Part shown: piece after piece, positions 28,601 through 51,806 of the stretch
Layout: every line of letters starts with the position of its first letter
How positions within the stretch are numbered: the first letter of the stretch is position 1
Translations under genes and position numbers: made by a program
Notes under the pieces: generated by a model
Database searches by the model: none
The model's input: the letters and a program-made list of their open reading frames with translations, nothing else
Told to the model about the DNA's origin: nothing
Origin: Scatophagus argus
Lineage: Eukaryota; Chordata; Actinopteri; Scatophagidae
Reading direction: 5' to 3'
DNA length: 64,000 nucleotides
Assembly: GCF_020382885.2 (NCBI RefSeq)
Contig: NC_058512.1
Span: 12,302,802 to 12,366,801 of the forward strand

Positions 28601-30761
28601 TCTTCAACTAAAAACATTAACTACAGGATATGAACTTCTTTTTCAAAAAAAAGGAAATAAAATGAAATGAGTTATTTTATTGGCATGGGCCATGAGAAGC
28701 AGGTAATTATCAGCCATCAATAATGGCTGGAAAAAATCTATATTATGAAGTCCTACTATATAAAGGCTGGCAGTTGAGTTAAAAGAGCCCACCTGGAGTG
28801 GGTATCTCTTCCCACACATGGTCTTCATTCTGCAGTTGGTAGGAATGCTCACGGTCTTGTTTTTCATATGCCTTCCCCTTGTTTTCCTGTATCTGTGAGA
28901 TTTACTCAGCTCCCACACACTGACAGTGCCACAATCCTGTCAAAACCATGACGGAAATCAAGAATCTCTCTGTCTTCTTCTTTCTCTCTTTTCGTTCTCT
29001 CTTTCCATTCCTCTCACAGATAATGAGCAGATAATAAGCTGAGTGGAATTGGAGATGTAAATGGCCCTCTTGAAATTATGCACAAAAGGTTTGGGTTATA
29101 TGCTGTACAGATAATTAACCATGTTGTATAACTGACTTGAAAAGCAGACTGTGCCATTGCTTTTATAGATGCATCAAATCTGTCCACTTAGAGCTGAAGT
29201 TTGTGATACTAGACGTGTTTGCATGCATTAATTAGCACTTAACTGAATGTGTGGAAAAAGTCCAGACTCCACGGATGTTTCATATGGAAAGAGCTGTGTC
29301 TACTTATGCTAATGAACAGCATCTCTGATTGTTTTTCCCCACATCCTATCATTACACCCACAACTTGGTTCATGTTGGCCTGTCAAACTCTGTGTTACAG
29401 CTGTGTGCAGAGTAATTACACATTAGTTGAACATGTAAATTTTGTCAAACTTTGCAAGAAAGACACAGTTACAGTCCGTTTTTTTGTTCATCTTGAATCC
29501 CAGTTTGTAGTTGCTTTTAGTCAGTTCATGCATGGCCACAGCTGTAAAACAGACAGAAATACACTGGCCATTGAGTTGATAGAGGGAGGATACTTAAGGT
29601 AGACCAGGCTGTTGTGTTTATTGATATAAGCTCTTCCTACATACAAAATATGTATTGTTTGTAAATGCTTCCCTCCAGTTTTGTCCATTTTGGTTGCCAA
29701 GTCATTTTTTATGTGTTGAACTGAAACATTAGTACCAAAGCGTGATGCTGGTATTGCTTATGTGTGGCCTTGAACTCCTCTGTCACTTTGGTCTTAAGAC
29801 AGGGTCATAAATCCAAACGTAAGTGAGAAGTGCCATATATATGCTCTGCCAGTGAGACCAGTGTTAGCAGGAAATTGTGTCTTTTTCTAGAAGAGTTGTG
29901 GCTTGTATGTCATTAACTGACATTATAGTCAGCATGTGCAGACCAGTTACCTCACAACTTACACTAGTACTTACCATTATAATTACAATTTATTAATTTA
30001 GCATAGTCCTTTGTCCAAAGCCATGTAGACTACCAAGACTATAGGTGTGTAAAGTAACACATGAGTTCAAGAAAAAAAGAGTAGAAGAGGCTGATCTCAA
30101 ATTTACTATCACTTCAGTTTTTTGGGACTGCCTATTTCCTGTTCTTGAAACAGATGTATTTAAATCAAGTAGATTATTTTGCTTGGTGAAATTCAAGGCT
30201 TTGGCAAATTTTGAAATGTATTAGAGAGACCAGCCTGCACTTGAGATCAGCTTTATCAGCAAGGGGGTAATCTTAGCCTTCTTACACATTGTGTGTAAAA
30301 TATACAGATCCAGTAAACTGCCAATCATGAGCTTGTGCTCTTGATTGTTCAAAAGCACAAGATTGGAGTCATGTTCCTCAGGGAGAGGAGAAAATGCTGA
30401 AAAATTGTGACGCACCCTTTCTCAGAAGACAAACTATGGTTCTGTGAACTGGCCACTGAAAGCTCATAACTTCACTGTGGAGAAGAATGTAGCTGAGAGA
30501 GGTAGCTGGTGGAGATGGCAGGGGGTTGTAATTTTACTGTTGTCACTAAAATTTTATCAGAGTAGTACTCTTCTAGCCATTTAAGGATTGTGCCCAGGTA
30601 AATCAGAATGTGCTTGTTCTGTGCACGTGTCAAATTATGCTATCCTAATATTTTGTACCCTTTAAGAGCTTCTAAACCTGATGGAGCAGCAGATGTTTGA
30701 ATGGCCAGTAACTGTTCTCCATTTGCATTTTCTTGTTCTGAAATTTGCTCTCCTGTCTTAG
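25620..30761 (+). other. camkk2: Probable camkk2 5' introns with one possible small noncoding exon
   Basis: About 5 kb without a recognisable coding exon. At 27898-27932 a 35-nt segment is bounded by a good acceptor (TTTTTCTGCACAG) and a good donor (GTAAGTTC); it has no ATG and could be a leader exon. The 15-bp word ACCTGATGGAGCAGC occurs at 30676-30690 and again at 30786-30800. Confidence 0.35.
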
Positions 30762-30827
30762 GAACCAGTTCCCTCCAAGGTTCCCACCTGATGGAGCAGC
30801 GGTTGTCAGTCTTTGTGAAAAGGCACC

Positions 30828-40936
<10,109 letters not shown>

Positions 40937-43620
40937 TGCAGTGGGTTTAAAATGTCCGCTGGCATCTGCCTGCCTGCAGCCACCCCTTTACTCACAGTTT
41001 TATACTGGAAGTCTACACCTATGTACATTTCCCGGGAGGTGGACAAGTGTGGTGGACACAAAGAAAAAGGAAGAAATTAAGAATCCAAGGCATTTTGACT
41101 ATGTTGCTGAAGCTTTTATTCCATTCTCTCCTGTTAAAAAGCTCAGTTCAGGGTTGCAGGAGTTGAGACCGTCAGATGGGAACCTTCCGGGAGAGTATCC
41201 TCCTGAACCTTGAACCTGTCTTCAGCCCTTATTGCCCGACCCGCTCTGTCCTGCATGCATTTGTAGTTTGGCATGCTTTGTCTCAGGCTTCAACTGTACA
41301 GTTTTGTGTTTCATTGTAGTTTAGCTACATGTGTTTCTCCTTGTCTTTACTTGACAATTCTTTCAGGTACACAGGGCACGGTAACAGGTGATGGTTTATT
41401 GGGAGGGCTAGTTTGTGTTCACCATAAGCTCCACATCCTCTTTAGGAGAGCAGGTTTTATTGACCATGATTGTCTGGTCCACTTTGCTTGCTTCAGAGTA
41501 GCAGTGCCCAGTTTTGTAACATATTTTAGAATGAAGAATCTGTACAGTTATCCCAAAATACAAAAGAGGAGTGGAAAAATGTTTACTTCATTGAATGCAT
41601 GTGTTTACTTTCCCAATGCAAACACTATATAAGCTATTTATAAGCATTTGCACGCTCATAGACACACATTTGACTTTTTTTAGTCTTATCACTGGCTTAT
41701 TGGGGCTCCCTTTTACTACAATCAATAGAAAGCTTTAAAAACAGTTAATGTAGTGCTTTGTGAACAATCAAATTCATCATCACTGTAGACAAGATAGCAT
41801 AGAGAAATTGGAATTTTCTTTTGCAAAGCTAGAGCTTCTAGTCAATCTTTTTTTAAGTGATCAATTATGCTTTTTCCCTCTTTATATTTATAAATTCACA
41901 GAGTTGCAACAGTTGAGCAATGAAAGTACTGATCTACCAAATGCACATAAGAAAAACAGAATGTGTGGGTGCAAAATTATTAATAAAATAGTAATAAAAT
42001 AGTTCTTTTTTTCTCTCTGGTTGCTTGTACGGATATGGTTGTGTGTTGTGATACGTTTCACATGTTTCAACTGTTTGCTTCACAAAGTGGAGCTTTGTAT
42101 GTAGACTCAAAACAGGAAATAATGACTATGGAACCTCAAGTTAAAATTGTGAATGTTCTTACTCGTTTTTATTTGTTTTGTATTTGAAAAAACAAATTGC
42201 CAGTTATTTTACAACCGCACATTTTTAGGACACCAAAAACTTCAATTATGTCTATTTTTTTTTATATATAGTACAGGATGGTAACTTAAAGAAAACAAAC
42301 CTTTAAACTATTTGTTCGTTATTGAGCGACTAGAGCAGGCTACCCAAGTTATGTATGTATGCATAGTGCAGCTGCAGACTTTTTGTACAAATCTATGCAT
42401 GACGTATCTGTAGAGGTAATGAGCTTAAATCCTGTTGTCATCTTTGGTCAGAGGGGTAGGCCACTTTGCAAATATTTCAAATTAATTATTACATTTCTGT
42501 TTATTGATGTGTTTCATCCCAAGTTTCCCAAAGCAGTAAATTAGCTCCTTTTCACTCCTTCATTTTCTCAAATATTTTAGTGTATAGCTGAGGTCCCTTG
42601 ATTTGTCTCTAACATAGAATATTGACTTAATATTGATTATAACATTTAATGCTTCCACACACTAATTACTGCAGCAATTAAGTGTTGAACTTATAAGAAA
42701 GGGACTTTGGAGTTTTTTTCTTACTACTTGCATGTCACTCTGAAATGTTTGTCTTTTTTATGACTAGTACTATGCATATGATGTATCTCTCTCTGTATGG
42801 TGCAGTGGTACGCCGTGGCAGGTTGTCAAGTACAGTGTGCACACTCAGTGGCAGGATGAGGAGTGCTGTATGTGGTTGACTGATTCGAATTTGTTTTTGC
42901 TTAGCCGATGTTTTATCCACAAAGATCTAATTAAGCTGCTCTCTCGGCTGCAGGCTTCTGCAGACTGAGGGAGTCACTCTGGATCAAGATTTTCAAAACA
43001 TTATTGTACTGTGCTTTTTCAAGGATGCTCTTCTTCTAATGATAGCCATATGATCTTTTAACATGCGTAATTTAGTCAGAAAATGAATTGCAGAAATGTC
43101 TCAATTAGTGTCATGCTCTCCACATTTATGAAAGTTTTTACACTCTGTTATACTGTAAGTTGCTATAGATATTGTTATTTAACATACAGTTTTTATCTTG
43201 AGCAAAACAAGACAGTTACTTCCCCTTTGGTGTGAATATTTTGCCCTCTGTGACAAACAAGAATGAACTGAAGGACATTTTGGGTGACAGTGCAAGCCAC
43301 AAAAAAGCTGTAACAAATATTTTATACATATAATATTTAAACCTGTAGTTTGCTTCAATGCAGCCTTTGTCCACTCTAGTCAAAAGGGCCAGGCTCAGTG
43401 ATTAATCTTTATTGTTGACATGGTTTTGCATTTTGTAGTGTAAACTTGGGGGCTCTTTTCCCCTAAATGCATGCCAACATACTGAACACATAACACTGTA
43501 TTGTTATAGCATGAGAGGTCCTTAAAAACAAAATGGGACCTTTGAAGTAATTATTCTATACATACTGTATGTTGTTCATCATTTGAATAAAATATTATTG
43601 CCTTTGTGTAATGTTTTTTT
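40937..43620 (+). other. camkk2: camkk2 3' UTR with several poly(A) signals
   Basis: AT-rich noncoding sequence after TGA. AATAAA occurs at 41982-41987 and 41993-41998 and again at 43586-43591, followed by T/GT-rich sequence. Two alternative 3' ends about 1.6 kb apart are therefore likely. The distal end is inferred. Confidence 0.55.
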
Positions 43621-46600
43621 GGTCTGAATGTTATTAAGCTGCAGTTCCAGTAATAGACCACTAGTGTGTGTTGTGCCCCATAACATTTCAGAAGCTGAGT
43701 GCTTCTAAGCTACATCAGATTTGCTGCTTATGTGTCAACATGAAATTTCCTGCTATAGTCTTCCACTCACTTTGAACTGAATGCACTCAAACATATTAGA
43801 ATATAAAACGTATTCTTAAACATGTTCAAAAGATAAATTGGAGCATTATTTACTGGTTATAAAGTTAAAAAGTGAAAAAAGTAAAGTGGTTTTAAAGTTA
43901 AATGCACAACTCATTGTTTTGACAGTATTTTATCTATTTTTTTAAAAAAAATTCATAGTTACATAAGGAATCCTCTGTGTTTAAAGGCACTTAATACCCT
44001 TGTGACAAGCTGTAGCTCCTCTAGTTGCCACTAGATGCCGACTTCAAGCGAATTCACCAAAAGAGGTCAAAATTGTTTGTGAGAAAAATATTTGACCTAA
44101 TCATGAGTCACATAGTTGAATGGATATGGATTTCTCTCATTTCAGTATCTGGTAAAAGAGAAATGCTGCTGAAGTAATATTAAAATCATTTCACCAAGAA
44201 TGCTCCAGCGGTTTGTGGGCTCGAAATTAAATTCATTTACATTCTCTTTGATAGTAATGATGCAACACATTTATTACATCTCTGGGTCACCAGGGCCATT
44301 TAATTAATGTTTCAATATGAGAAGTAAATTTTGTCTCCTTTTATAGAAACATTTATAATCTGATCACAAATCTGTCATTCACATACCAATACCTAACAAT
44401 TAGGTTGTGTTTAAATCTCCCTTAAAATAACTGAGATTGAGAGATGAGATTTTTCTTAATTTCTATATACTCTGGTGATAGTAGCATTAAACTTTATAAA
44501 CAGGAAGTTTTATCTGTCCCTTATCCTCTGTGTTGCCTGATTTTCACACTGCACTTGTCAGTCTTTGGTGTGAAAAATATGTGACTAACGTATGTCAACA
44601 TAAGGTGGAGGTTTCTCACATAGTTGCAAAAGAAGTGTGACACTGACCTCTTGTGCTAATTTCATAGCACTGCAGTTCATCTGTCCACGTCTGTTCATCT
44701 GTCCACGAGGAAAACCATTGGCTGGAATATCTTTCAGTTTCTCAATTATTTTGGCAGGTTGCATGTTCCTTCAAGTTGAGATGATTAAGTGACATAATTT
44801 AATCAAAATACAGAGATAATTAATTCTTCATTCTCTCTTTCTCTTCCCCTATACCCCTACCCATCTTTCTTGCACACATACACTCATGTGTTGTGGTACA
44901 ACAAGTAAATTGAAGGTATCAGGTACATCTTTTTAGGTACTGAAGCTTTTTTTTTTTTTTTTTTTACTTTTTTAATTTTTTTTTACTGTTCTCTTGCTTC
45001 TTGTTAATCATTTATCTTGCTCTATTATAAACACCAAAAATAACTTTATGTAAGTATCAAGTTAATATAAATTAAACACACCATCAATATTATGCCAGAA
45101 AACTACAGGACAAAATTATTTCTGCGCATAGCATCCAAATGGAAACGCAATTTCAAAAGGAACTCCTGTTTGATGCATAAAAATGACAAAACATCAGCAT
45201 AAATAATCCAAAGGTCAAAGGCTGAAGCACATCATAAATAAGCGTCAGTGCAGAACAATGTAGTGTTCGTCCTATAAGACACAGTGTAAATGCAGTTCAG
45301 AAGCTATTTCAGGTCTTGAACTGTGGTGTTATGTCCCCCCGCAGGGGTACATAACAGAGCCTAAAACCCCACATCAGCAAAGGGGAAGTGCTGATTGTGA
45401 CAGAATCTGAGCCTTCACTCTTCATGCTCAGTTTAATTGTTTACCTGCTAAAGGCTAGCAGAGGTAAGAGCAGAAGAAAAATGCACACAAACAACAAAAC
45501 AAAGGGCTAGCTCAGCATTCTGTAAAACTGCACACTTAGACCTACTGCTGCAGGTGAGATGCTTTAGCTCAGTGGTAACCCCTTGTTCCATTACTGCCTT
45601 CATCTGTAGTCTGCTGAATTAAAACTGGCAAAAATCTATGGCTTCCAGAAGAGAGAAAAAAAGATCATGACATAGACAGAGATTAAAAAAAGAGTGAGAG
45701 TATAAAGAATAAAGCAGCCTTTTAATTAGTAGACTAAATTAACTCGCTGCCAGTGTTGCGCTTGGAAAGACTAAAGGACTCTGTGAAATATTTGTACAAA
45801 AAGAGAGCGAGAACCCAAGTGAGGTACTTGACACAAGTCAAGAAAATTAAAGGCGCGTTTTTTGCAGAAAGAACCTCAATCAGGAAATAGCTACTGAATA
45901 GAAATTAATAATGGGAAACACCATCTCTAAGTCAGACTTTGTTCTTATTGCATTTGAATAATACAGTATTTCTTAATGTAGTATTTCTAAAGGAAGTACA
46001 AAGTCATCTTACAAAAGATTAGCAATTTAAAAAATATAATGTGGAGTCCTCCTGTGAATGGTGAAAGTTTAAGATATTAAACATGCAACACAAGACATTG
46101 GTATTTTTTTTTCCCATCATAACCGTATGACTTATTAAAGCTTTGGTGATAAACAGACAATTGACAGAATGTGCTGTTTAATTTTAAAGGAAAAAGTCAC
46201 TGCACTCAGAAGCCTCAGGAGGTGCAATGCAGAAATGCTTTTTGACCTTTAAAGTGTCAGGAGAACAGTTTAAAATGACAGCATCTTTGAATCCTGGCTT
46301 TGATTAAACCCTTAAAGACTAATTTTTAATAGGTAAATTGCTGATGCTGAACCAAAGTAAACTTTATTTTGGTGCACTGCATACACCTCGGTGACAAGCA
46401 AGCCTTGGTAACAATAATTTTGTTGAAAAAATAAGTTACTAACATTTCCAAGTATGATATGTCACCATCACAGCCAGCATCAGCCATCATTCCTCCATCA
46501 GCCTTCTAGCGATACAGAAGCATCCACTGCTGTATCATCAAACTACAGAGCAGCTTCTTTCCTCATGCTGTAAGACTCAATTCATCTTCAGCACTCCACC

Positions 46601-47178
46601 ATAAAAATGTTCTAATTTTACATTACATACCATTTCACAGGGATTTCAGCCCACCGACTGTATAGAAATAGGCCATATTCATGCTGATGGTCTTGTTTAC
46701 TTATATAGGACATATGGAGGCATTAGTATTAAACTGAGACTGCTTCATGACCAGCTGTAAACTCTCTGTAGTGTTTAACAAGGTTAACAATCTGCTTTTC
46801 TTTGGAGGGAGTCTTTACAGCTTGCAGCTGAATATTAATATAATTAATATTAACTGTATTCGATGTTTGTTAACTCTGTTTTGCATATCAAACTCAATGT
46901 TAATTCACCATTCTCATTCAAGTAGAGAACAGAAAGCAGAGATGGAGGTGGAAAAGCAGAGCGCACAAAGCAGAGAGCAAACAAAGTACATGGAGATTAG
47001 GGATCAAGGCATTTCTGGGACATGGATACAAAGGCCCTTAAAACTACTTCTTATGAATCAGGACTGCCTTGTCTGCCTTGTTTTGCATAATGAGTTTTGC
47101 ATAATGATTTGCACAGAAGAAAAAATAATTCAGAATTTGTGGTGTTTTTGCTACATATTTCCCTTTCTGTTCATCTTG
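43621..47178. other. Intergenic sequence between camkk2 and the LTR element
   Basis: About 3.6 kb, AT-rich, with a T19 run at 44947-44965. Open frames are short and without family motifs. I see no gene. Confidence 0.5.
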
Positions 47179-47183
47179 GTAAT

Positions 47184-47980
47184 TGTCACAGTCTGCTCTG
47201 CCCCTCTCCTGCTCTGCTGCTCGGCCACACCCCTCATCAGCTCTACTGCTCAGCCACACCCCTCATTAGCTCTATTGCTCAGCCACACCCCTCATTAGCT
47301 CTATTGCTTCCACCTGCTGCTGCCACCTGCTCACCATCTCCAATCAAGCCAGTATATATGCAGCTTCACTCCTCTCACTCTTTGCCAGATTGTCTTTGCT
47401 CTCATGCCTGATTCTTCAGCATTTATTCCTGGACTGCTTACCTGGTGTTGATCCATTTTGCGTCTGACCTTTGCTTCACGTCTCTGCCCTGGTAATCACC
47501 AGCCTTCTGTCCCTGACTACAAGTATTGCCTGCCTGTTCTCCATTCCTCATCTGCCTGTGGCTGGTTGGCACTCAACCGGTTCCTGCTCAGCTTCACCTC
47601 GCCAACTCACCTCCTCTGGTGCCGTCAGCTCCATCAACGCTGTGTCAAGGTCTGGATCCACACTCAGCCCTCATCTGAACCACTTTCCACAAAGGCTTCC
47701 CTCAGCAGTGGCTTTGAGCTATTTCCCTTCCCCCGCACTCGTTGAGCCTGTTGAGAACTTTTGGACAATTACCTGCTCACGAGTCCCACATTCTCCCTGT
47801 CTGCCCTGTTGGTTCTGTGGTAACGTGCTTGCCTGGCACACGGGAGACCAGGGGTCGAATCCTGCCATACTCACCTGCTCTGCATCTTCTGGTTAGCTGT
47901 GTTCCTGCTGAATAAAGACTGTTTAAATGTGAAACCTGGTTTATTTGTACTGCAGCTGGGTTCAGTCTATACCCGTTACA
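47184..47980 (+). repeat. 5' LTR of the gypsy-type element
   Basis: About 797 bp from TGTCAC to GTTACA. It has three copies of a 29-bp direct repeat (starts 47221, 47250 and 47279, 'tcagccacacccctcat' core), TATATA at 47353-47358, a tRNA-like block at 47809-47866 and AATAAA at 47911-47916. This gives a sensible U3-R-U5 order, with the repeats as possible enhancers. Confidence 0.75.
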
Positions 47981-49690
47981 GTACAATCTGGCCAGCTATG
48001 GACCCAGCACACAATCCCAATCCCACACCACCTAGTCGCCTTGAGAAGATTGAGGGCGTCCTGCAGCAACATGAGACCACAATGACAGCTCCATCAACCC
48101 TGCCTCAAGGTCCGGATCCACACTCAGCCCTCATCTGAACCACTTTCCAGAAAGGCTTCTATCAGCAGTGACTTTGAGCTATTTCCCTTCCCCTGCACTC
48201 GTTGAGCCTGTTGAGAACTTTTGGACAATTACCTGCTCACGAGTACCACACTGTGTCTGCCCTGTTGGTTCTGTGGTAATGTGCTTGCCTGGCACACGGG
48301 AGACCAGGGGTCAAATCCTGCCATACTCACCTGTTCTGCAGCTTCTGGTTCACTGTGTTCCTGCTGAATAAAGACTGTTTAAATGTGAAACCTGGTTTAT
48401 TTGTGCTGCAGCTGGGTTCAGTCTATACCCGTTACAGTACAATCTGGCCAGCTATGGACCCAGCACACAATCCCAATCCCACACCACAGTCGCCTCGAGA
48501 CAATACAGGGCGTCCTGCAGTAACATGAGGCCATGATGACCGCTCCATCGACTCCTTCTCAAGGTCCAGATCCACACTCAGCCCTCATCTGAACCACTTT
48601 CCACAAAGGCTTCCCTCAGCAGTGACTTTGAGCTATTTCCCTTCCCCTGCACTCGTTGAGCCTGTTGAGAACTTTTGGACAATTACCTGCTCATGAGTCC
48701 CACATTCTTCCTGCCTGCCACATTGGTTCTTTGGTAACGTGCTTGCCTGGCACACGGGAGATCCGGGTTAGAATCCTGCCATACTCACCTGCTCTGCATC
48801 TTCTGGTTAGCTGTGCCCCTGCTGAATAAAGCCTGTTTAAATGTGAAACCCGGTTTATTTGTGCTGCAGCTGGGTTCACTCTATACCTGTTGCAGTTCAA
48901 TCTGGTCAGCTATGGATCCAGCACACAATCCCAATCCCACACCACCTAGTCGCCTTGAGACGATTGAGGGCGTCCTGCAGCAACATGAGACCACAATGAC
49001 AGCTCCATCGGCCCCATCTCAAAGTCCGGAGCCACACTCAGCCCTCATCTGAACCACTTTCCAGAAAGGCTTCTATCAGCAGTGAGTTTGAGCTATTTCC
49101 CTTCCCCCGCACTCGTTGAGCCTGTTGAGAACTTTTGGACAATTACCTGCTCACGAGTCCCACACTGTGTCTGCCCTGTTGGTTCTGTGGTAACGTGCTT
49201 GCCTGGCACACGGGAGACCAGGGGTCAAATCCTGCCATAATCACCTGCTCTGCATCTTCTGGATAACTGTGTTCCTGCTGAATAAAGACTGTTTAAATGT
49301 GAAACCTGGTTTATTTGTGCTGCAGTTGGGTTCACTCTATACCTGTTGCAGTTCAATCTGGTCAGCTATGGATCCAGCACACAATCCCAATCCCACACCA
49401 CCTAGTCGCCTTGAGACGATTGAGGGCGTCCTGCAGCAACATGAGACCACAATGACAGCTCCATCAACCCTGCCTCAAGGTCTGGATCCACACTCAGCCC
49501 TCATCTGAACCACTTTTCAGAAAGATTTCTATCAGCAGTGAGTTTGAGCTATTTCCCTTCCCCTGCACTCGTTGAGCCTGTTGAGAACTTTTGGACAATT
49601 ACCCGGCTCACGAGTCCCACATTCTCCCTGCCTGCCCATACTCACCTGTTCACTCTATACCCGTTACAGTACAATCTAGCCAGCTATGGA
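47580..49690 (+). repeat. Tandem LTR/leader units of about 457 bp
   Basis: The gag start codon context (CAGCTATGGAYCCA) recurs at 47998, 48454, 48912, 49368 and 49686, spacings 456, 458, 456 and 318. Each unit has the R/U5 part of the LTR, the leader and about 40 gag codons, then returns to LTR sequence. The last unit lacks about 140 bp that include the tRNA-like block. AATAAA recurs at 48367, 48825 and 49281. The return point lies in sequence shared by the LTR and early gag (AGCTCCATCAAC followed by TCAAGGTC), which suggests unequal exchange. Confidence 0.85.
47809..47866 (+). repeat. tRNA-like segment inside the LTR (first of five copies)
   Basis: The 58-nt block resembles positions of a tRNA-Gly(GCC) from the D arm through the T arm: a box A-like GGTTCTGTGGTAA, an anticodon-arm-like GCCTGGCACACGGG and a box B-like GGGGTCGAATCC. 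The anticodon position reads GGC. The acceptor stem is not completed on either side, so it is not a working tRNA gene. Further copies are at 48265-48322, 48723-48780, 49179-49236 and 53281-53338. Confidence 0.6.
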
Positions 49691-50112
49691 CCCACACAAT
49701 CTCAATCCTACACTACTTTGTCGCCTCGATTGAGAGCGCCCTGCTCTCCCATGATGACTGCTTCTGCTGCTGCTGACTTGGGGATGAGCACTAGTGGCAT
49801 TAGCTGGACAGATGCAACAGCTAGCAGCCCAACTTTCGCAGCTCTCTTCGTCAGTTGGATTTGTTCCCTCTTCTGAAGCATCGGCTTCTGTTCCTGCACC
49901 TGCCTCTTCTCCATGCAGTTGGGTTTCACCTCACTCTCCCAGGAAGAGAAGGAGCGCCACTGCAAGTCCTATCTCTGCCTCTATTGTGGGGGAACGGGAC
50001 ACTACATCTCCAACTGTTCCAGCAAAAAGCCAGAGCTCACCAGTAGATGGGGAGACCCTGAGCTCAACTGTCCTGTCACTTCCCCAAAGCCAGAGACCTC
50101 TGTTCCAAAGTA
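49686..50112 (+). pseudogene. gag remnant with CCHC zinc knuckle (gypsy-type element)
   Basis: The first gag codons after the last ATG at 49686 soon lose frame. A knuckle of the form C-x2-C-x4-H-x4-C ([14 protein letters not shown]) lies near 49974-50015 in the frame that opens at 49913. Only about 300 bp separate start and knuckle, far less than in intact family members, so most of the capsid region seems deleted. Confidence 0.7.
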
Positions 50113-51730
50113 GCCGCCTCCTTCCAGATGGCCCTCACACCTTGGCTATCAATAACTCTGGGGCTGATGCCAGTATCATTAATGAGGAAGTGATCCTTCA
50201 GCTGGGGCTCGGGTGGGTTCCCTTACCTCATCCGGTTCCTGCCAGAGCCTTAGATGGACACATCTTGGGCACCGTCACGCATCAGACCTCTCCTGTTCAC
50301 CTGCTGCTTTGTCATAATCATCACAAAACAGTCCAGTCCCACTTCCTGCCTGCCACTCTTCCTGGTGTATCCATGGCTCCGCCTTCACAACCCTCACATC
50401 GACTGAGCCACTGGGACTATTCAAAAGTGAAGCTCCTCCTGTCATCTGAGGTGCCTGCAACAAGCTTCAGCTCCAGTTTTTCACCTGACCTCACCAGGGT
50501 GCCACCAGAATACCATAATTTCTGCCAGGTCTTCAGTAAAGCCAGAACCACGTCTCTACCCCCACATCGCCCATACGACTGTGCCGTAGATCACCTGCCT
50601 GGTATGTCCCCTCCCAAGGGGTGCCCGTACTCTCTGTCTGAGTCCGAAAGAAAAGTCATGGAGACTTGCATCAATGACTCCCTGGCAGCAGGCATCATTC
50701 GTCCTTCTTCATCTACTGCTGGAGCAGGGTTTTTCTTTGTTGAGAAGAGGGACAAGACATTGAGACCCTGCATCGACTACCGAGGACTGAATGATATCAC
50801 CATTAAGAACCGTTACCTACTGCCACTCATCTCCACTGCCTTTGAACTGTTCCAGGGGGCCACCATTTTCTCCAAACTTGACCTGCGCAACACCAACGAC
50901 CTTGTCCACATTAGAGAAGGAGATAAGTGGAAGATGGCATTCAACACCCCAACCAGACACTACGAATACCTCGTAATGCCGTTCACCCTCAGCAATGCCC
51001 CTGCTGTCTTCCAGGCACTGATAAAGATGTGCTCTGAGACATGCTCAACCGATATGCCTTTGTTTATCTGGATGATATGCTCATCCTCTCCTGGTCCAAA
51101 AGCAACACATTCACCATGTCTAGTCCATCCTCAAGAGCCTGTACTCCCTGTATGTAAAAACAGAAAAATGTGAGTTCCATGTCTCTTCAGCATCTTTTCT
51201 GGGAAACACCGTGGCACAAGACAACATTCAGATGGACCCAACCAAGGTCTCAGCTGTCACCTCCTGGTCTGTTCCAAACCAACCAAAACAACTTCAGCGT
51301 TTCCTGGGGTTTGCCAACTTTTACCATCACTTCACCCGTAACTGCAGTTCCGTGGCAGCCCCTCTTACCACCCTAACGTCCTTCAAAGTGCCCTTCCAGT
51401 GGTCACCTCCAGCTGCAGCAGCCTTCCAGACCCTCAAGGATCGGTTCACCTCTTCGCCCATCCTCCAGGTGCCTGACTCTGGATGCTAGTTTGTGGTCAA
51501 AGTGGACACTTCAGATGTTGGAGTGGGGGCCCTCTTGTCTCAGCGCTCTGGCACTGACCATAAGCTCCATCCCTGTGCCTTCTTCTCTCGACACCTGTCC
51601 TCTGAGAGAAATTATGACGTTGGAAACAGATAACTGTTGGCAGTTAAGATGGCCCTAGAAGAGTGGCGCCATTGGCACCAAGGAGACTTTTCCTGTGTGG
51701 ACAGATCACAAGAATTTGGAGTATTTACAC
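50113..51730 (+). pseudogene. pol remnant: protease, reverse transcriptase and RNase H
   Basis: The frame 49794-51173 carries the protease site, where the catalytic motif reads NNSGADAS (near 50150), so the expected Asp is Asn. RT follows, with [16 protein letters not shown] and SKLDLR, then EYLVMPF near 50965. After about 51020 the frame shifts; the YLDD active-site box is still readable in another frame at about 51065-51085. Strand-connecting and RNase H sequence continues at 51211-51489 ([16 protein letters not shown]), with a stop at 51487 and more beyond. Not functional. Confidence 0.85.
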
Positions 51731-51806
51731 ACAACTAAAAGACTGAACTGGTCCCTGATTTTTGTCTGTTTCAACTTGATCCTCTCTTACCGTCCGGGGT
51801 CCTGCA

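Noticed and set aside
46747..47298. 183-codon open frame before the LTR element
   Set aside because: AT-rich, no domain, and it runs into the LTR; no splice context or homology recognised.
47809..47866. A functional tRNA gene
   Set aside because: The acceptor stem is not formed and the block is part of every LTR copy, so I call it tRNA-like repeat sequence only.
47184..49690. CRISPR-like array because of regular spacing
   Set aside because: Units are about 457 bp, contain LTR and gag sequence and lie in a vertebrate genome; it is a tandem retroelement array.
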